The notes: generated by a model from the sequence alone, not told the origin. 64,000 nt of DNA from UBA7359 sp038142205 (GCA_038142205.1 JAYQJO010000001.1:558001-622000), one strand, 5' to 3'; counted from the stretch's first letter, positions 49,293 to 58,510 are shown. Numbers and translations are program-made.

Positions 49293-50111
49293 ATGAACGA
49301 TAAAATTAAGAACGGCACCATCAATGTTCTGGATGGTAAGGAATGTATTTTTTATGATGGTTACTGGGTGCGCCATTATCATTCCAATGCAGAGAGTCTT
49401 GCTGATAAAAAGCAAATGATTGATCAACTGACACGCAGGGTTTTCCATAATGTTGAACCTGGCATTAATACACCGGGGCATCGTGTTGAAGAAATCAGGA
49501 CTATATATAATAAAGAGAGCTGCGCTGCAAAGAAAAGAGTCAAAGGCGCGATGCTTGCTGGCTCGCTTCTGAACCGTGGCAGAGATATCCTGAAAGCTAT
49601 TGTTGATCTGGAAGAGGCAGGAATTAAAATTGAGACTAACAATGAGCTGCTTGATGAGTGCGGTAAGTGCTTTATAGAAGCTCTTGAACTCGGTAAGAAT
49701 ATTAAATTAATTCATGGTGATGATAACGTTAATGACGTTAATGAGCTTTGGGGTGAACCTTTCAGAGTCTTTTCTTTACCTATTGAAGAATATTATCAAA
49801 GTCGATATATCAAGATTGCACAAACTATGTCTGAAATAGATTTGGTAACGGAAAAAATTATTAATTTGATTGAATTATTTCCACTATTTGTAGATGTGAA
49901 AGATAAGATACTAGAATTAAGTACGGCTTCGAAACTGGCATGTGAAACTTTACGAAGTGATCCTGTTATTTTTGAAATATGGCCACGCTATGTTATTGCT
50001 AAAGAAGCAATTGAAGAGTTTACGATAGATCTTGCTTCAGTAAAAAAAGTTGAAATACGTGCTAAATACAAGAAAGGTTATTATCTGATAAAAGAAGGGG
50101 ATCATTACTGA
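49293..50111 (+). CDS. Hypothetical soluble protein (272 aa)
   Basis: A 272-residue protein with no signal peptide or membrane segment and no motif I recognise. The N-terminal third is basic with aromatic residues (FYDGYWVRHYH) and the second half is largely alpha-helical and acidic. The start is ATG 49293; upstream 49165-49292 is A/T-rich with no clear Shine-Dalgarno. It sits between a MarR gene and the convergent hopanoid side-chain operon, so it is a candidate of unknown role in this lipid island. Codon usage resembles its neighbours. Confidence 0.78.
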   Translation: MNDKIKNGTINVLDGKECIFYDGYWVRHYHSNAESLADKKQMIDQLTRRVFHNVEPGINTPGHRVEEIRTIYNKESCAAKKRVKGAMLAGSLLNRGRDILKAIVDLEEAGIKIETNNELLDECGKCFIEALELGKNIKLIHGDDNVNDVNELWGEPFRVFSLPIEEYYQSRYIKIAQTMSEIDLVTEKIINLIELFPLFVDVKDKILELSTASKLACETLRSDPVIFEIWPRYVIAKEAIEEFTIDLASVKKVEIRAKYKKGYYLIKEGDHY

Positions 50112-50203
50112 CTGTATTATCATCACTAAGAGTACCAATCCCGGCAAGCGTGAAAAATTACGTTAAGAAATGTGATGAATATATTATTTAATATAGTTTT
50201 ATA

Positions 50204-50800
50204 TTAATTATTAAGGTTTTTTAACTTATACCATGTGATAAGAGCAAAGACCGGAGCTCCGACTGAGGCGCCAAGCAGAAAAGGGTAATGCCAACCTAGC
50301 CAGACAACGGGCGCAAATAAATAAAGTACATCATCAAAATCAAAACCGGCAAAACCGGGGTAAGCTTTTTCTCCAGTGTCTTTTTGGGCTTGATCGATGA
50401 TTTCAGCCAGTATTTCTGCTGCAACAACGCCTGCTGCTGCGCTAATACCCATGAGAATGGTCCAATAACCGAGCGCACTTTCTCTTAAACCTATACCAAT
50501 ACCGACAAAAAATAATGCGGTGACGGAAACATCGCAGAAATAGTCTAGCTTGTGTCCCCATTCACTGGTCTTGCCACTAACACGTGCTAGTTCACCATCA
50601 GCACGATCCAAAAATGCAGAGAATAACCATAAAAGTCCGCCATATAGGTTCCATTCATCTGTTCCTATAGCAAATGCAGTACAAGCAGCTAAACCACTTA
50701 TTAAACGAAGAATAGTAAGGTGGTTAGGTGTGACAGGCGTGTTTACAAGTGGCAGGATACAAACACGCGCTATTTTATGTGTCCAGGAATCTCCGACCAT
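50204..50800 (-). CDS. CDP-alcohol phosphatidyltransferase family protein (A)
   Basis: A 198-residue integral membrane enzyme with the complete CDP-alcohol phosphotransferase signature DGxxARx8Gx3Dx3D, seen as DRADGELAR followed by EWGHKLDYFCD. About five hydrophobic helices are visible. Such enzymes transfer a phospho-headgroup from a CDP-activated lipid or alcohol. It is the last gene of the hpnI-hpnJ-hpnK unit, 14 bases after hpnK, so a role in making a hopanoid or phospholipid headgroup is plausible. Substrate unknown. Confidence 0.85.
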   Translation of the reverse strand: MVGDSWTHKIARVCILPLVNTPVTPNHLTILRLISGLAACTAFAIGTDEWNLYGGLLWLFSAFLDRADGELARVSGKTSEWGHKLDYFCDVSVTALFFVGIGIGLRESALGYWTILMGISAAAGVVAAEILAEIIDQAQKDTGEKAYPGFAGFDFDDVLYLFAPVVWLGWHYPFLLGASVGAPVFALITWYKLKNLNN

Positions 50801-50814
50801 GAAGTTAAATCTTA

Positions 50815-51663
50815 TTAAGAATTAAAACCGGAAAGTTGAATACCAAACTTTTCTATCGCACGTTTTATACGTGCATGAGTCAGTGCTTTGAACTCTGCTT
50901 CAAATTCATAATCATTTGCAGCCGCATCAATATCATCCCAACGTTCTGTTGCCGGATGCATATAGATTTCAGTTACACCATCTTCAATGTGAGGCAAAAT
51001 TCGAATTAATGTATCGATACTCATGTGACCACTGTCATATAAGCCAAAGATGGTGTCGTTGTAATTAATATTGCGAATAGTACACTGCTTTTTCATGCTT
51101 GAAGCAAAAGGTTTAAACAATAACCGTTGAGCATAGCGTTTAAGCTTATCTTTATTGTTATCAATAACGGATTCAAGTAATGGTTCATTCGGTATACGAA
51201 TAGCTGTTAGACCATACTCACTACCAATAGTTAGAATTAAACTGAACACAGTCGGATGTAAATGCATATGGTTATGTGCATTTACATGATCCAGTGTTAA
51301 ACCTGTCGCTTTAAAGGCTTCAAACTGTGCGCGTATCTCTTTTTCAAGTTGAAACTTTGCTTTCGCATTGAAAAACATTTTTATACCGCTTGAAACCTGT
51401 GATGATGCAAACTCACCATCACTATTTACTAAAGCAGAAACTTCAGATGCAGGCAGTGTTGATTTACCATTACTAAGCACGATATGCAGCCCAACTTTTA
51501 AATCAGGAAGTGCTTTTGCTATCTCGACCGCCTCGTTTGCAGCAGGCGCAGATACCATCAAGCTCGTGCTTGTCAGTATGCCTTTTTCATGGGCCTTTTT
51601 GACAGCTTCATTAACCGGAGAGGAAAGACCAAAATCATCTGCGGTAACAATTAACTTTTTCAG
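50815..51663 (-). CDS. hpnK: Hopanoid N-acetylglucosamine deacetylase HpnK (ChbG/YdjC fold)
   Basis: A 282-residue protein of the YdjC/ChbG deacetylase family with the metal-binding TADDFG near the N terminus and VNAHNHMHLHP in the middle. In Burkholderia HpnK deacetylates the GlcNAc attached to bacteriohopanetetrol by HpnI. The homologous N terminus (KKLIVTADDFG) begins with CTG at 51663, overlapping the hpnJ TGA as CTGA; no ATG, GTG or TTG fits. The first canonical in-frame start (51561) would remove the metal site, so I place the start at the CTG. An ATG-to-CTG base error is also possible. Confidence 0.88.
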   Translation of the reverse strand: MKKLIVTADDFGLSSPVNEAVKKAHEKGILTSTSLMVSAPAANEAVEIAKALPDLKVGLHIVLSNGKSTLPASEVSALVNSDGEFASSQVSSGIKMFFNAKAKFQLEKEIRAQFEAFKATGLTLDHVNAHNHMHLHPTVFSLILTIGSEYGLTAIRIPNEPLLESVIDNNKDKLKRYAQRLLFKPFASSMKKQCTIRNINYNDTIFGLYDSGHMSIDTLIRILPHIEDGVTEIYMHPATERWDDIDAAANDYEFEAEFKALTHARIKRAIEKFGIQLSGFNS

Positions 51664-53081
51664 GCCGCGCTCTCCCGTCCGAACAGGAATTTGAAGAACT
51701 CAACACCTTCACGTGCACGGCGTTTCATTACTTCCCAGTCACGACACATTTCATAGAAAAGTGTAACCATCTTGAACGGGCGAAAATAGAAACGTTTGTA
51801 GAAGTTATCAACTGCTTCAAAAATTTCTTCGCTAGGGAGATGGGGATAACTTAAAACTGAATGTTGAACACCATCATCGCCTACCAAAGTTTCATCATCA
51901 ATTAACCAGCCGTTCTCTGTCGCTTGTTTGTATAGCAAGGTACCGGGGTAAGCCGCCGGTAATGAAACCTGAATGGTTTGTGGATTTAATTCCTGTGCAT
52001 ACTTGATTGATTCTTCAATCGTCTCTTTTGTTTCACCCGGCAAACCAACAATGAATGTGCCGTGAATGACGATGCCGAGTTTGTGGCAGTCTTTGGTGAA
52101 TTGTCGGGCTATGTCAGTACGAATACCTTTCTTGATATTAATCAATATTTGCTGGTTACCCGATTCATAACCGACCAATAATAAGCGTAAACCATTGTCT
52201 TTCATGATCTTCAATGTTTCGTAAGGTACATTTGCTTTTGCATTACATGACCAGGTAATACCGAGCTTACCGATTTCTTTTGCTAACGCTTCAACGTAAG
52301 GAATATTGTCCGTTAAGGTGTCATCATCAAAAAAGAACTCTTTGATTTCAGGAAAGTTATCACGTGCATAAGTTAATTCTTTAATTACATTTTCAACTGA
52401 CTTATGACGATAGTTGTGACCTGAAATCGTTTGTGGCCATAAACAGAAAGAACAACGTGATTTACAACCACGACCCGTATAGAACGACATGTATGGGTGC
52501 AACATATAGCCATTGTAATAATCTGTCGTTACCAGGTTTTCTTTATAAATAGGTGTTACTGGTGGCAAGCTATCCATATCTTCAATCAAAGCACGTGGCT
52601 TATTATGAACAGGTTTGCCGTCTTTCTTGTAAACAATACCGTCAACTTCTGAAAGTGGTTTACCTTCAGCGATTTCTTTAATAGTAAAGTCAAATTCATT
52701 TCCGGCGACAAAATCAACCGCATCAGATGCTGTGACAGTTTGGTCCGGATTGACTGCAACGTGTGCTCCACAAAAACCGATGATTAAATTAGGGTTCTTT
52801 TCTTTATACGCTTCCGCAATTTTCACATCATTAGCGAATGAAGGTGTACTGGTATACATAACCAGAAACTCATAGTCATTTGCTAATGGTAGAATTTCTT
52901 CCAGACTGATACCGCGTGCAGGCGCATCGATTAAACGACTACCTTCGACAAGTGCGGCAAGTTGTGCCAACCATGTTGGATACCAGAATGATTTTACTTC
53001 GCGTGTACATTGATAGCGTGAACCTGCTGCGCCATCAAAACCGTGAAACGAAGGCGGATTTAGGAATAATGTTTTTAACAT
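51660..53081 (-). CDS. hpnJ: Hopanoid biosynthesis B12-binding radical SAM protein HpnJ
   Basis: A 473-residue radical SAM enzyme with an N-terminal B12-binding-like domain and the iron-sulfur motif CKSRCSFC (CxxxCxxC) in GRGCKSRCSFCLWPQ. HpnJ is required for the cyclitol ether headgroup of bacteriohopanetetrol, acting after HpnI and HpnK. Other family features are WYPTWLAQLAAL near the start and GFCGAHVAVNPD. It is preceded by hpnI (gap 18 bases) and overlaps hpnK, one transcription unit. Confidence 0.93.
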   Translation of the reverse strand: MLKTLFLNPPSFHGFDGAAGSRYQCTREVKSFWYPTWLAQLAALVEGSRLIDAPARGISLEEILPLANDYEFLVMYTSTPSFANDVKIAEAYKEKNPNLIIGFCGAHVAVNPDQTVTASDAVDFVAGNEFDFTIKEIAEGKPLSEVDGIVYKKDGKPVHNKPRALIEDMDSLPPVTPIYKENLVTTDYYNGYMLHPYMSFYTGRGCKSRCSFCLWPQTISGHNYRHKSVENVIKELTYARDNFPEIKEFFFDDDTLTDNIPYVEALAKEIGKLGITWSCNAKANVPYETLKIMKDNGLRLLLVGYESGNQQILINIKKGIRTDIARQFTKDCHKLGIVIHGTFIVGLPGETKETIEESIKYAQELNPQTIQVSLPAAYPGTLLYKQATENGWLIDDETLVGDDGVQHSVLSYPHLPSEEIFEAVDNFYKRFYFRPFKMVTLFYEMCRDWEVMKRRAREGVEFFKFLFGRESAA

Positions 53082-53099
53082 TCTTGAAAATACTCCGAA

Positions 53100-54311
53100 T
53101 TAATAATCTTGTGTTGTAGCCAGATCAGGAATCATATCTTCCTCATCTATGGTGCTTTGTTCTGTGTGAATTAGACCGGCTTGATCGACATTAAATGAAT
53201 TATTACGCCATTGAATCGAATTGCCTGTAAAACTAAGCACGCGAATGCAAAAGGTTAATAGATCACGTAAAGGTATTAATAATATAGAGCCTGCATTGTT
53301 GGAGCCAGATATTTTTGCAGTCCTATAATGTAGAAATACTCGTGCAACCATGACGATAAGTATAGGCATTAAGGCCCATTCAATCAGACCTGTGTTCAGG
53401 TAAATCGTCAGTGCAGCAATTAAGCTAATAATTATTGTGTCAGTTAAAAAAGTAAACGCATAACCAATAGGCTCAACTCTTCTTAGTGTCCTTGCCCAGC
53501 GCAATTCATGTGAAACTAAATCTTTTAATGAAGCTTCTTCAACAATATTTTCAACAATGAAATGTGATAAGTGAACTTTGTAACCTAAGTCTGAAACAAG
53601 CTTGCCTAGCATATAATCATCAGCGAGATAATTGGATAAGGCTTTAAAGCCTCCTATTTTTTCCAGAAGATCTCGACGGACGATCATTGTTGCACCAAGG
53701 CAATATTTAATCGGTTCGATTAATTTTGAAATCAATACTGAAGGTAGAAACCATGAATTAATAAACATGGCATTTAATGAAGAAGCAATTTTACCCACTG
53801 CGGTGCCAGTATAGAGGCAAGTAACCGCGCCTACTTCAGGGCTTGAAAATGCAGGCATAACACTTGAAAGGTAATCACTTGGTACACGCATATCACTGTC
53901 CGCAACTAATAAGTAATCATACTTAGCGGTTGGATACATATTTATCAGGTTAGACACTTTGTGATTTGCGCCGTGAATTTTTGAATTAACAATGTAGCTT
54001 ATATCTATTTTTTTAAATTCCTTGATTACTTTTTTAATCAAAGGAATAGCAAGATCTTTTTCATCATGCACACCAAAGATGATTTGGTATTCAGGATAAT
54101 CTTGTCGACAAAAACTACGCAGGTTATCCAACATCTCCGGATCTAATCCATAAACAGGTTTTAGAACAGTAACTGCTGGTTGAAAATCGGTTGCTGAAAA
54201 CTTTTTGCGTTTCAGGTTAAACAGTTCGAGCGCAATGAGTGCGAAACTCAGGTAACCGAGTGAACACAGACTCAAGAAGATGACAAAAATATTAAAAAAC
54301 TCAAATTGCAT
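53100..54311 (-). CDS. hpnI: Hopanoid glycosyltransferase HpnI
   Basis: A 403-residue GT2-family ceramide-glucosyltransferase-like membrane enzyme. Visible features: an N-terminal helix, the PAVTVLKPVYGLDPEM start of the catalytic domain, the nucleotide-sugar DSD motif (LLVADSDMRVP), a Q/R-x-x-R-W-type motif (LRWARTLRRV), and C-terminal membrane helices. HpnI adds N-acetylglucosamine to bacteriohopanetetrol at the inner membrane. It is the first gene of the hpnI-J-K-CDP-transferase unit; the 186 bases upstream (54312-54497) are A/T-rich with no gene. Confidence 0.92.
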   Translation of the reverse strand: MQFEFFNIFVIFLSLCSLGYLSFALIALELFNLKRKKFSATDFQPAVTVLKPVYGLDPEMLDNLRSFCRQDYPEYQIIFGVHDEKDLAIPLIKKVIKEFKKIDISYIVNSKIHGANHKVSNLINMYPTAKYDYLLVADSDMRVPSDYLSSVMPAFSSPEVGAVTCLYTGTAVGKIASSLNAMFINSWFLPSVLISKLIEPIKYCLGATMIVRRDLLEKIGGFKALSNYLADDYMLGKLVSDLGYKVHLSHFIVENIVEEASLKDLVSHELRWARTLRRVEPIGYAFTFLTDTIIISLIAALTIYLNTGLIEWALMPILIVMVARVFLHYRTAKISGSNNAGSILLIPLRDLLTFCIRVLSFTGNSIQWRNNSFNVDQAGLIHTEQSTIDEEDMIPDLATTQDY

Positions 54312-54497
54312 GGTTTAACCGTTTTTATATCTAAAATTTCAGTAGAGACCTTATTTTTAAAAAGTTATTATTTAACAATAACTTGCATATGGAAATTATA
54401 GTTCTATTTAGACTATCAAAACAAGAGAAATAATTTCACTGCAACGCCGCAAATGTAAGCGCGAAGCATATTGATTTTGTTGCAGTAAAGCAAATTT

Positions 54498-55520
54498 TTA
54501 CAAATTGATTACAGAAGAATAAACAATTGGTTTATGTAGCTTTTTTCTCGGATTTTTTAGCAAATATTTGGCTTCAATATTGTGCCAATAGAGTAAGCCG
54601 GGTAAGTCTACGCTCAGTTCTCTGATACGAGTTGCCAGTGAGATGGTTAATGCTACTTCCGGAGTTAAACCAATTAATGCACCTAACATCACATAACCAC
54701 CTTCCTGCACGCCATAACCATTAGGGATAACAAAGGCAATATCGGTAATTATCGATGTCAGGCTTTTCAACATTATTGCCTCAAACATACTGATAGGAAA
54801 GCCAAGAAGGTAGCACGCCAGCCAGACTTCGGAGGTTTGCCATATCAATCCGATAGTGCGCCAGCTAATTGAAACAAAGAAGCGTTTTTTGTTGCTGTAG
54901 ATTATTTTTACAATTAAATCAACATCTTGTGCCTTATTTGTGATTTGTCCCCAGCCGTCTGAAGTATGAAATTTACCAATAAATCGTGTAACAAAACCAA
55001 ATAGTCCAGCGCGTTGAATAATGACAAAGCCGACAATACCGAGTCCAAGCAGGAATGTACCGAGCATAATCCATTTTGCTAATTCATTATCTATAGCCAG
55101 ATAAACTAGCAATGTTGTGCCAATAATCGCCCATGGAACTAGAGCCAGAGCCTGAACAGTTTTATCGACTAGAACTGATGCACTGGCATCAACGCCGCCT
55201 CTACCCCAAAGCATTAATAATCGGGCTTTGGCAATTTCACCACCAATTGTTGCAACGGGTAATAATGTATTAATGGCTCTACCCATCCACAAAGCCAGTG
55301 ATAATTCCTTGAATGGTGGAATTCTCTCTACCGGGAAGAGGTAATGCCAGGAAATAACGGCAAAAAAGAGGCTGGGCAACCAGACAATAGGTAACAATAA
55401 TAGTGAAAAACCAGATTCGAGCAGTAATGCAACAATTTCATCGATTCCCTGCCAGGCAATTAATAAAGCCATTATTAGCAGGCCAGCCAACAGGCCGATG
55501 TAGGAGACGATTCGAATCAT
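54498..55520 (-). CDS. hpnL: HpnL-like hopanoid-associated membrane protein (LPG synthase TM domain)
   Basis: A 340-residue polytopic membrane protein of the lysylphosphatidylglycerol-synthase transmembrane family (UPF0104). The region INTLLPVATIGGEIAKARLL, then DKTVQALALVPW and the GYGVQEGGYVMLGALIG motif are typical of HpnL, a member found in hopanoid clusters. Its function is not established; a flippase-like or regulatory role has been suggested for relatives. It is upstream of hpnI on the same strand and divergent from the second CDP-alcohol transferase. Confidence 0.78.
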   Translation of the reverse strand: MIRIVSYIGLLAGLLIMALLIAWQGIDEIVALLLESGFSLLLLPIVWLPSLFFAVISWHYLFPVERIPPFKELSLALWMGRAINTLLPVATIGGEIAKARLLMLWGRGGVDASASVLVDKTVQALALVPWAIIGTTLLVYLAIDNELAKWIMLGTFLLGLGIVGFVIIQRAGLFGFVTRFIGKFHTSDGWGQITNKAQDVDLIVKIIYSNKKRFFVSISWRTIGLIWQTSEVWLACYLLGFPISMFEAIMLKSLTSIITDIAFVIPNGYGVQEGGYVMLGALIGLTPEVALTISLATRIRELSVDLPGLLYWHNIEAKYLLKNPRKKLHKPIVYSSVINL

Positions 55521-55629
55521 GTAAAAAAGGGAAGTTGTTAGATTTTATTTTTGATGCTTATTAGAATACCAGGCGAATTTGTAACATACTAAACAATCAA
55601 TTCATACCCGTAACGCAGAATCATATTTC

Positions 55630-56331
55630 ATGACAATAGAAACTCAGGATTACTCCGATCAGATAACAAAGCCGACACAACTGTTTCCTTTGGTACGACA
55701 CATGTCGTATCGACTCACGCCAGTACTATTAAATACCTCATTAACGCCGAATCAGGTTACAAGTATTTCAATGGCGATGGGGCTAATTGGAGCCGCCTGT
55801 TTTGCACTTGGCAGTATGATCATGGGCGTTATTGGCGCGTTATTACTCACAGCAAGCTATACCTTTGATAATTGCGATGGTGAAATTGCGCGTATCAAAA
55901 ATATGTCGTCTGAGTTTGGTGCAAAACTCGATGATATGTCGGATTGGATGGTTGATGCGGGTTTCTTTGCAGCATTAGGTTACGGTACAACACTCGCAAC
56001 CGGACAGTGGTTTTGGGCATGGTTGGGTTATGCGGCAGCAGCCGGTGCGTTTATTGATTATGTTGTGGATCTGATTTATCACGCAAAAGAAGAAAAGAAG
56101 GAAGACGGACTCTCAAGAGAAGAGCAAGCATCTGAACCCAAGCAACCTGAAGATGCATTAGATTGGATTATTTATATTTTTCATAAACTCAGTCGCGCTG
56201 ATTTTTGTTTAATAGTTTTGGGACTGGCCATATTCAATGTTACGTGGATTTTATTGCCGTTTGCCGCAATCGGTGCGCAGGTTTACTGGATAACGGACTT
56301 ATTTGAGCGTGCGCGTGGGTACCATACCTAA
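55630..56331 (+). CDS. CDP-alcohol phosphatidyltransferase family protein (B)
   Basis: A 233-residue membrane enzyme with the full signature DGx2ARx8Gx3Dx3D: DNCDGEIAR followed by EFGAKLDDMSD. The N-terminal half shares the TPNQVTS-like segment and layout with paralogue A (TPNHLTI there), and an extra charged insertion (EEKKEDGLSREEQ) lies in its second half. It is divergent from the hpnL-like gene across 109 bases. Two such enzymes around one hopanoid headgroup operon is unusual; substrate unknown. Confidence 0.85.
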   Translation: MTIETQDYSDQITKPTQLFPLVRHMSYRLTPVLLNTSLTPNQVTSISMAMGLIGAACFALGSMIMGVIGALLLTASYTFDNCDGEIARIKNMSSEFGAKLDDMSDWMVDAGFFAALGYGTTLATGQWFWAWLGYAAAAGAFIDYVVDLIYHAKEEKKEDGLSREEQASEPKQPEDALDWIIYIFHKLSRADFCLIVLGLAIFNVTWILLPFAAIGAQVYWITDLFERARGYHT

Positions 56332-56703
56332 GCCAAGATGAAATCGTTGTTAAAATAGGTGAAACAGTATTTTACGGGGTCTAATGATGAATCTTCCTCA
56401 TACGAAAACCCAGTAGAAGTTGCAAATAAGATTTCGAATAAATTTTCAAATAATAATTTCTATACTGGCTCAGCTAAAGTTAAGGAAAAGTTATTATCCG
56501 TATTGAGTTGAATAATGTGTATTCAATTTCAGATTATCAGACGAGTATTTAAGAAATCGAATCTGATAATAGAGATATCACTTCAAATTATTTAATATAG
56601 AAGATAATGATTCATTAATTGTTCGACATGCCAGTCTTGGCGAATCAACAGGTAGGTCATTATTAAATTCAGCTGTAACCAGTCAATCTGCATCTATAAA
56701 GCA
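56332..56703 (+). pseudogene. Possible decayed coding relic in intergenic region
   Basis: The 372 bases between two real genes hold short, coding-looking stretches in alternating plus-strand frames: a run of about 50 codons from 56360 (with ENPVEVANKIS), then a frame with RIELNNVYSISDYQTSI near 56499, then DNDSLIVRHASLGEST near 56607. Each ends in a stop. The composition is polar and not random-looking, but I recognise no family, so this may be a worn-down gene or chance. Confidence 0.25.
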
Positions 56704-57117
56704 TTATGGTTGCCCTTGGACGACATCTATTCCCTCTGGAATTTGATACCAACTCAACTTTTCACTCGCCCATACGTGCATAGTTGGTTCGAATATTCTT
56801 GAATCTTCAAGTTCTACTGGTTTTAGTTTTAACTTTATCGTGGATAAATCTTCCGGATTAAAATGATAAATACGGTTGCCGCAACCTGAGCAAAATTTGG
56901 CATGATTTCTATTACCACTATCGGCCAACCTAGACCACTCTCCCATTTCTCCGGAGAACTCAATCGTATCTTTATCAAGAACGGCAGTAACACTAAACGG
57001 GCTTGTTGAAAGTTTCTGGCATTCCTTGCAGTGACACGCAAGCACCACTTTAGGAGCCTCATGAAGCTTATAGGTCACCTGACCGCATTGACAACTAGCC
57101 TTAATAGGAAATTTCAT
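56704..57117 (-). CDS. GFA (glutathione-dependent formaldehyde-activating enzyme-like) family protein
   Basis: A 137-residue zinc protein with the GFA/CENP-V pattern: CQCG near the N terminus, CHCKEC, and FCSGCG later (structural and catalytic zinc cysteines). Family members are often annotated as S-hydroxymethylglutathione synthases, but most have no proven function. Single gene on the minus strand, 120 bases from its neighbour; no operon partner is evident. Confidence 0.88.
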   Translation of the reverse strand: MKFPIKASCQCGQVTYKLHEAPKVVLACHCKECQKLSTSPFSVTAVLDKDTIEFSGEMGEWSRLADSGNRNHAKFCSGCGNRIYHFNPEDLSTIKLKLKPVELEDSRIFEPTMHVWASEKLSWYQIPEGIDVVQGQP

Positions 57118-57237
57118 ATTTTCTCTCCGATTCTACATATACAGCTAATATATTTTAGCGAATATCCTGTCCGATAAGACATTAATATTTCAAAAGGTAA
57201 TTTCTGTATAAACCTCTTTATTCAAGTAGATTTGTGA

Positions 57238-58077
57238 TTAATGATGCAGCATCTTATATAGCGCAATCATATCCTCTTCACCTAAACCGGATTGCTCACA
57301 GGCTGTATAGATTGCTTCGGTCTTTTTTAACAATGTCATGCCTTTATCTGTTTTTTCAGTCTCAAGAGCAAGGCGGACATCTTTCAACATATTTTTGACT
57401 GAAAATTGCGGTTCATAGTTACGATCACGGAATTTGGATTCTTTGTATTCTGCTAGAGAATTCCAGCCGGTATTGTTACGCAACACTTCAAAATATTGAT
57501 CATCATTTAAGCCGTTACTGATTGCATAAGCATAGCTTTCACATAAGGCTTCTACCTGTATCGCCAGATTAAGATTTATCGCTAACTTTGCGACACTTGC
57601 TTTGCCCACCTCGCCGACATGGATACGTTTACCAGAAATCTTTTCCAGTACCGGCTCGACTTTGGCAATAGCATCATTATTACCGCCTAGGTATAAAGCA
57701 ACCGTGCGATTAACAATGGGTAATTTACTACCGCCAATCAAGGCTTCAACAAAAGTTGCACCGCATTCTTTGATACGTTTTTCAAAATCCAAGTTTTCAT
57801 CTGGCTTGACCGTGGCACACTGAACCAAAATATGATCATCGGTTAAAAAAGGTTTCATTTTATCTATTACTTCCGATACGGCTGGACCATCCACAACCAC
57901 AATGAGAAGTATTCTTGCTTTACTGACAGCTTCTTCAATTGATGTACATATCTTTGGTGCATCTGTTTGCGGGCTTCTGTTCCAGCTTGCGGTAAGTAAG
58001 CCATCTTCTTCAAGGTTATCCGCGATCGCTCTTCCCATGATGCCGAGGCCGAATACCGCCGTATCATTATTATTCAT
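57238..58077 (-). CDS. NAD(P)-dependent beta-hydroxyacid dehydrogenase / 6PGDH-like oxidoreductase
   Basis: A 279-residue two-domain dehydrogenase: dinucleotide motif GLGIMGRAIADNL at the N terminus, a substrate-binding GGSKLPIVNRTVALYLGG, and the family catalytic lysine in GKASVAKLAINLNL. It belongs to the 3-hydroxyisobutyrate dehydrogenase / imine reductase superfamily; the substrate (hydroxyacid, succinic semialdehyde or an imine) cannot be assigned. Single gene, no context clue. The 58078-58312 gap holds nothing recognisable. Confidence 0.85.
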   Translation of the reverse strand: MNNNDTAVFGLGIMGRAIADNLEEDGLLTASWNRSPQTDAPKICTSIEEAVSKARILLIVVVDGPAVSEVIDKMKPFLTDDHILVQCATVKPDENLDFEKRIKECGATFVEALIGGSKLPIVNRTVALYLGGNNDAIAKVEPVLEKISGKRIHVGEVGKASVAKLAINLNLAIQVEALCESYAYAISNGLNDDQYFEVLRNNTGWNSLAEYKESKFRDRNYEPQFSVKNMLKDVRLALETEKTDKGMTLLKKTEAIYTACEQSGLGEEDMIALYKMLHH

Positions 58078-58312
58078 TTGGATATATCCTCTTTAATAAA
58101 TTAATTATACAAATGTTACGTGACTTGAAGTTAAACATATTTAAGCTATGTTTAAAGTAAAAATTAAGTTGGAAAAGCTATAATTACTATTTCTTATCAT
58201 TTTAGTGGCGTTCTCAAATCAAGCTTATAACGGTTTTACGTTTAGTGTCTAACAATCCAAACTAATAATTGGTTTACATAAAGCACCTTGACATAAATTT
58301 GACTTTATATCT

Positions 58313-58389
58313 TGGTCGGAATGAGAGGATTCGAACCTCCGACCTCTGCCTCCCGAAGGCAGCGCTCTACCAAGCTGAGCTACACTCCG
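58313..58389 (-). tRNA. tRNA-Pro (anticodon CGG), CCA encoded
   Basis: A 77-base minus-strand cloverleaf: acceptor stem CGGAGTG pairs with CATTCCG (one G-T pair), D arm with GGTAGAGC, anticodon stem CTGCC/GGCAG around the loop TTCGGGA (anticodon CGG at 58353-58355), and T arm GGTTCGAATCC. The discriminator A is followed by a genomic CCA. It reads CCG proline codons. It lies alone between the oxidoreductase gene and the photolyase gene. Confidence 0.96.
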
Positions 58390-58510
58390 ACTGTCCAAGT
58401 CAAAATTAAGTGTAATCATATAATACTTCAACATCTTCTGTTCATTAAGGTAATTACGTCATAATGTTTGTCTTACATGCCATATATAGAAAAACATTTA
58501 ATAAATTAAA

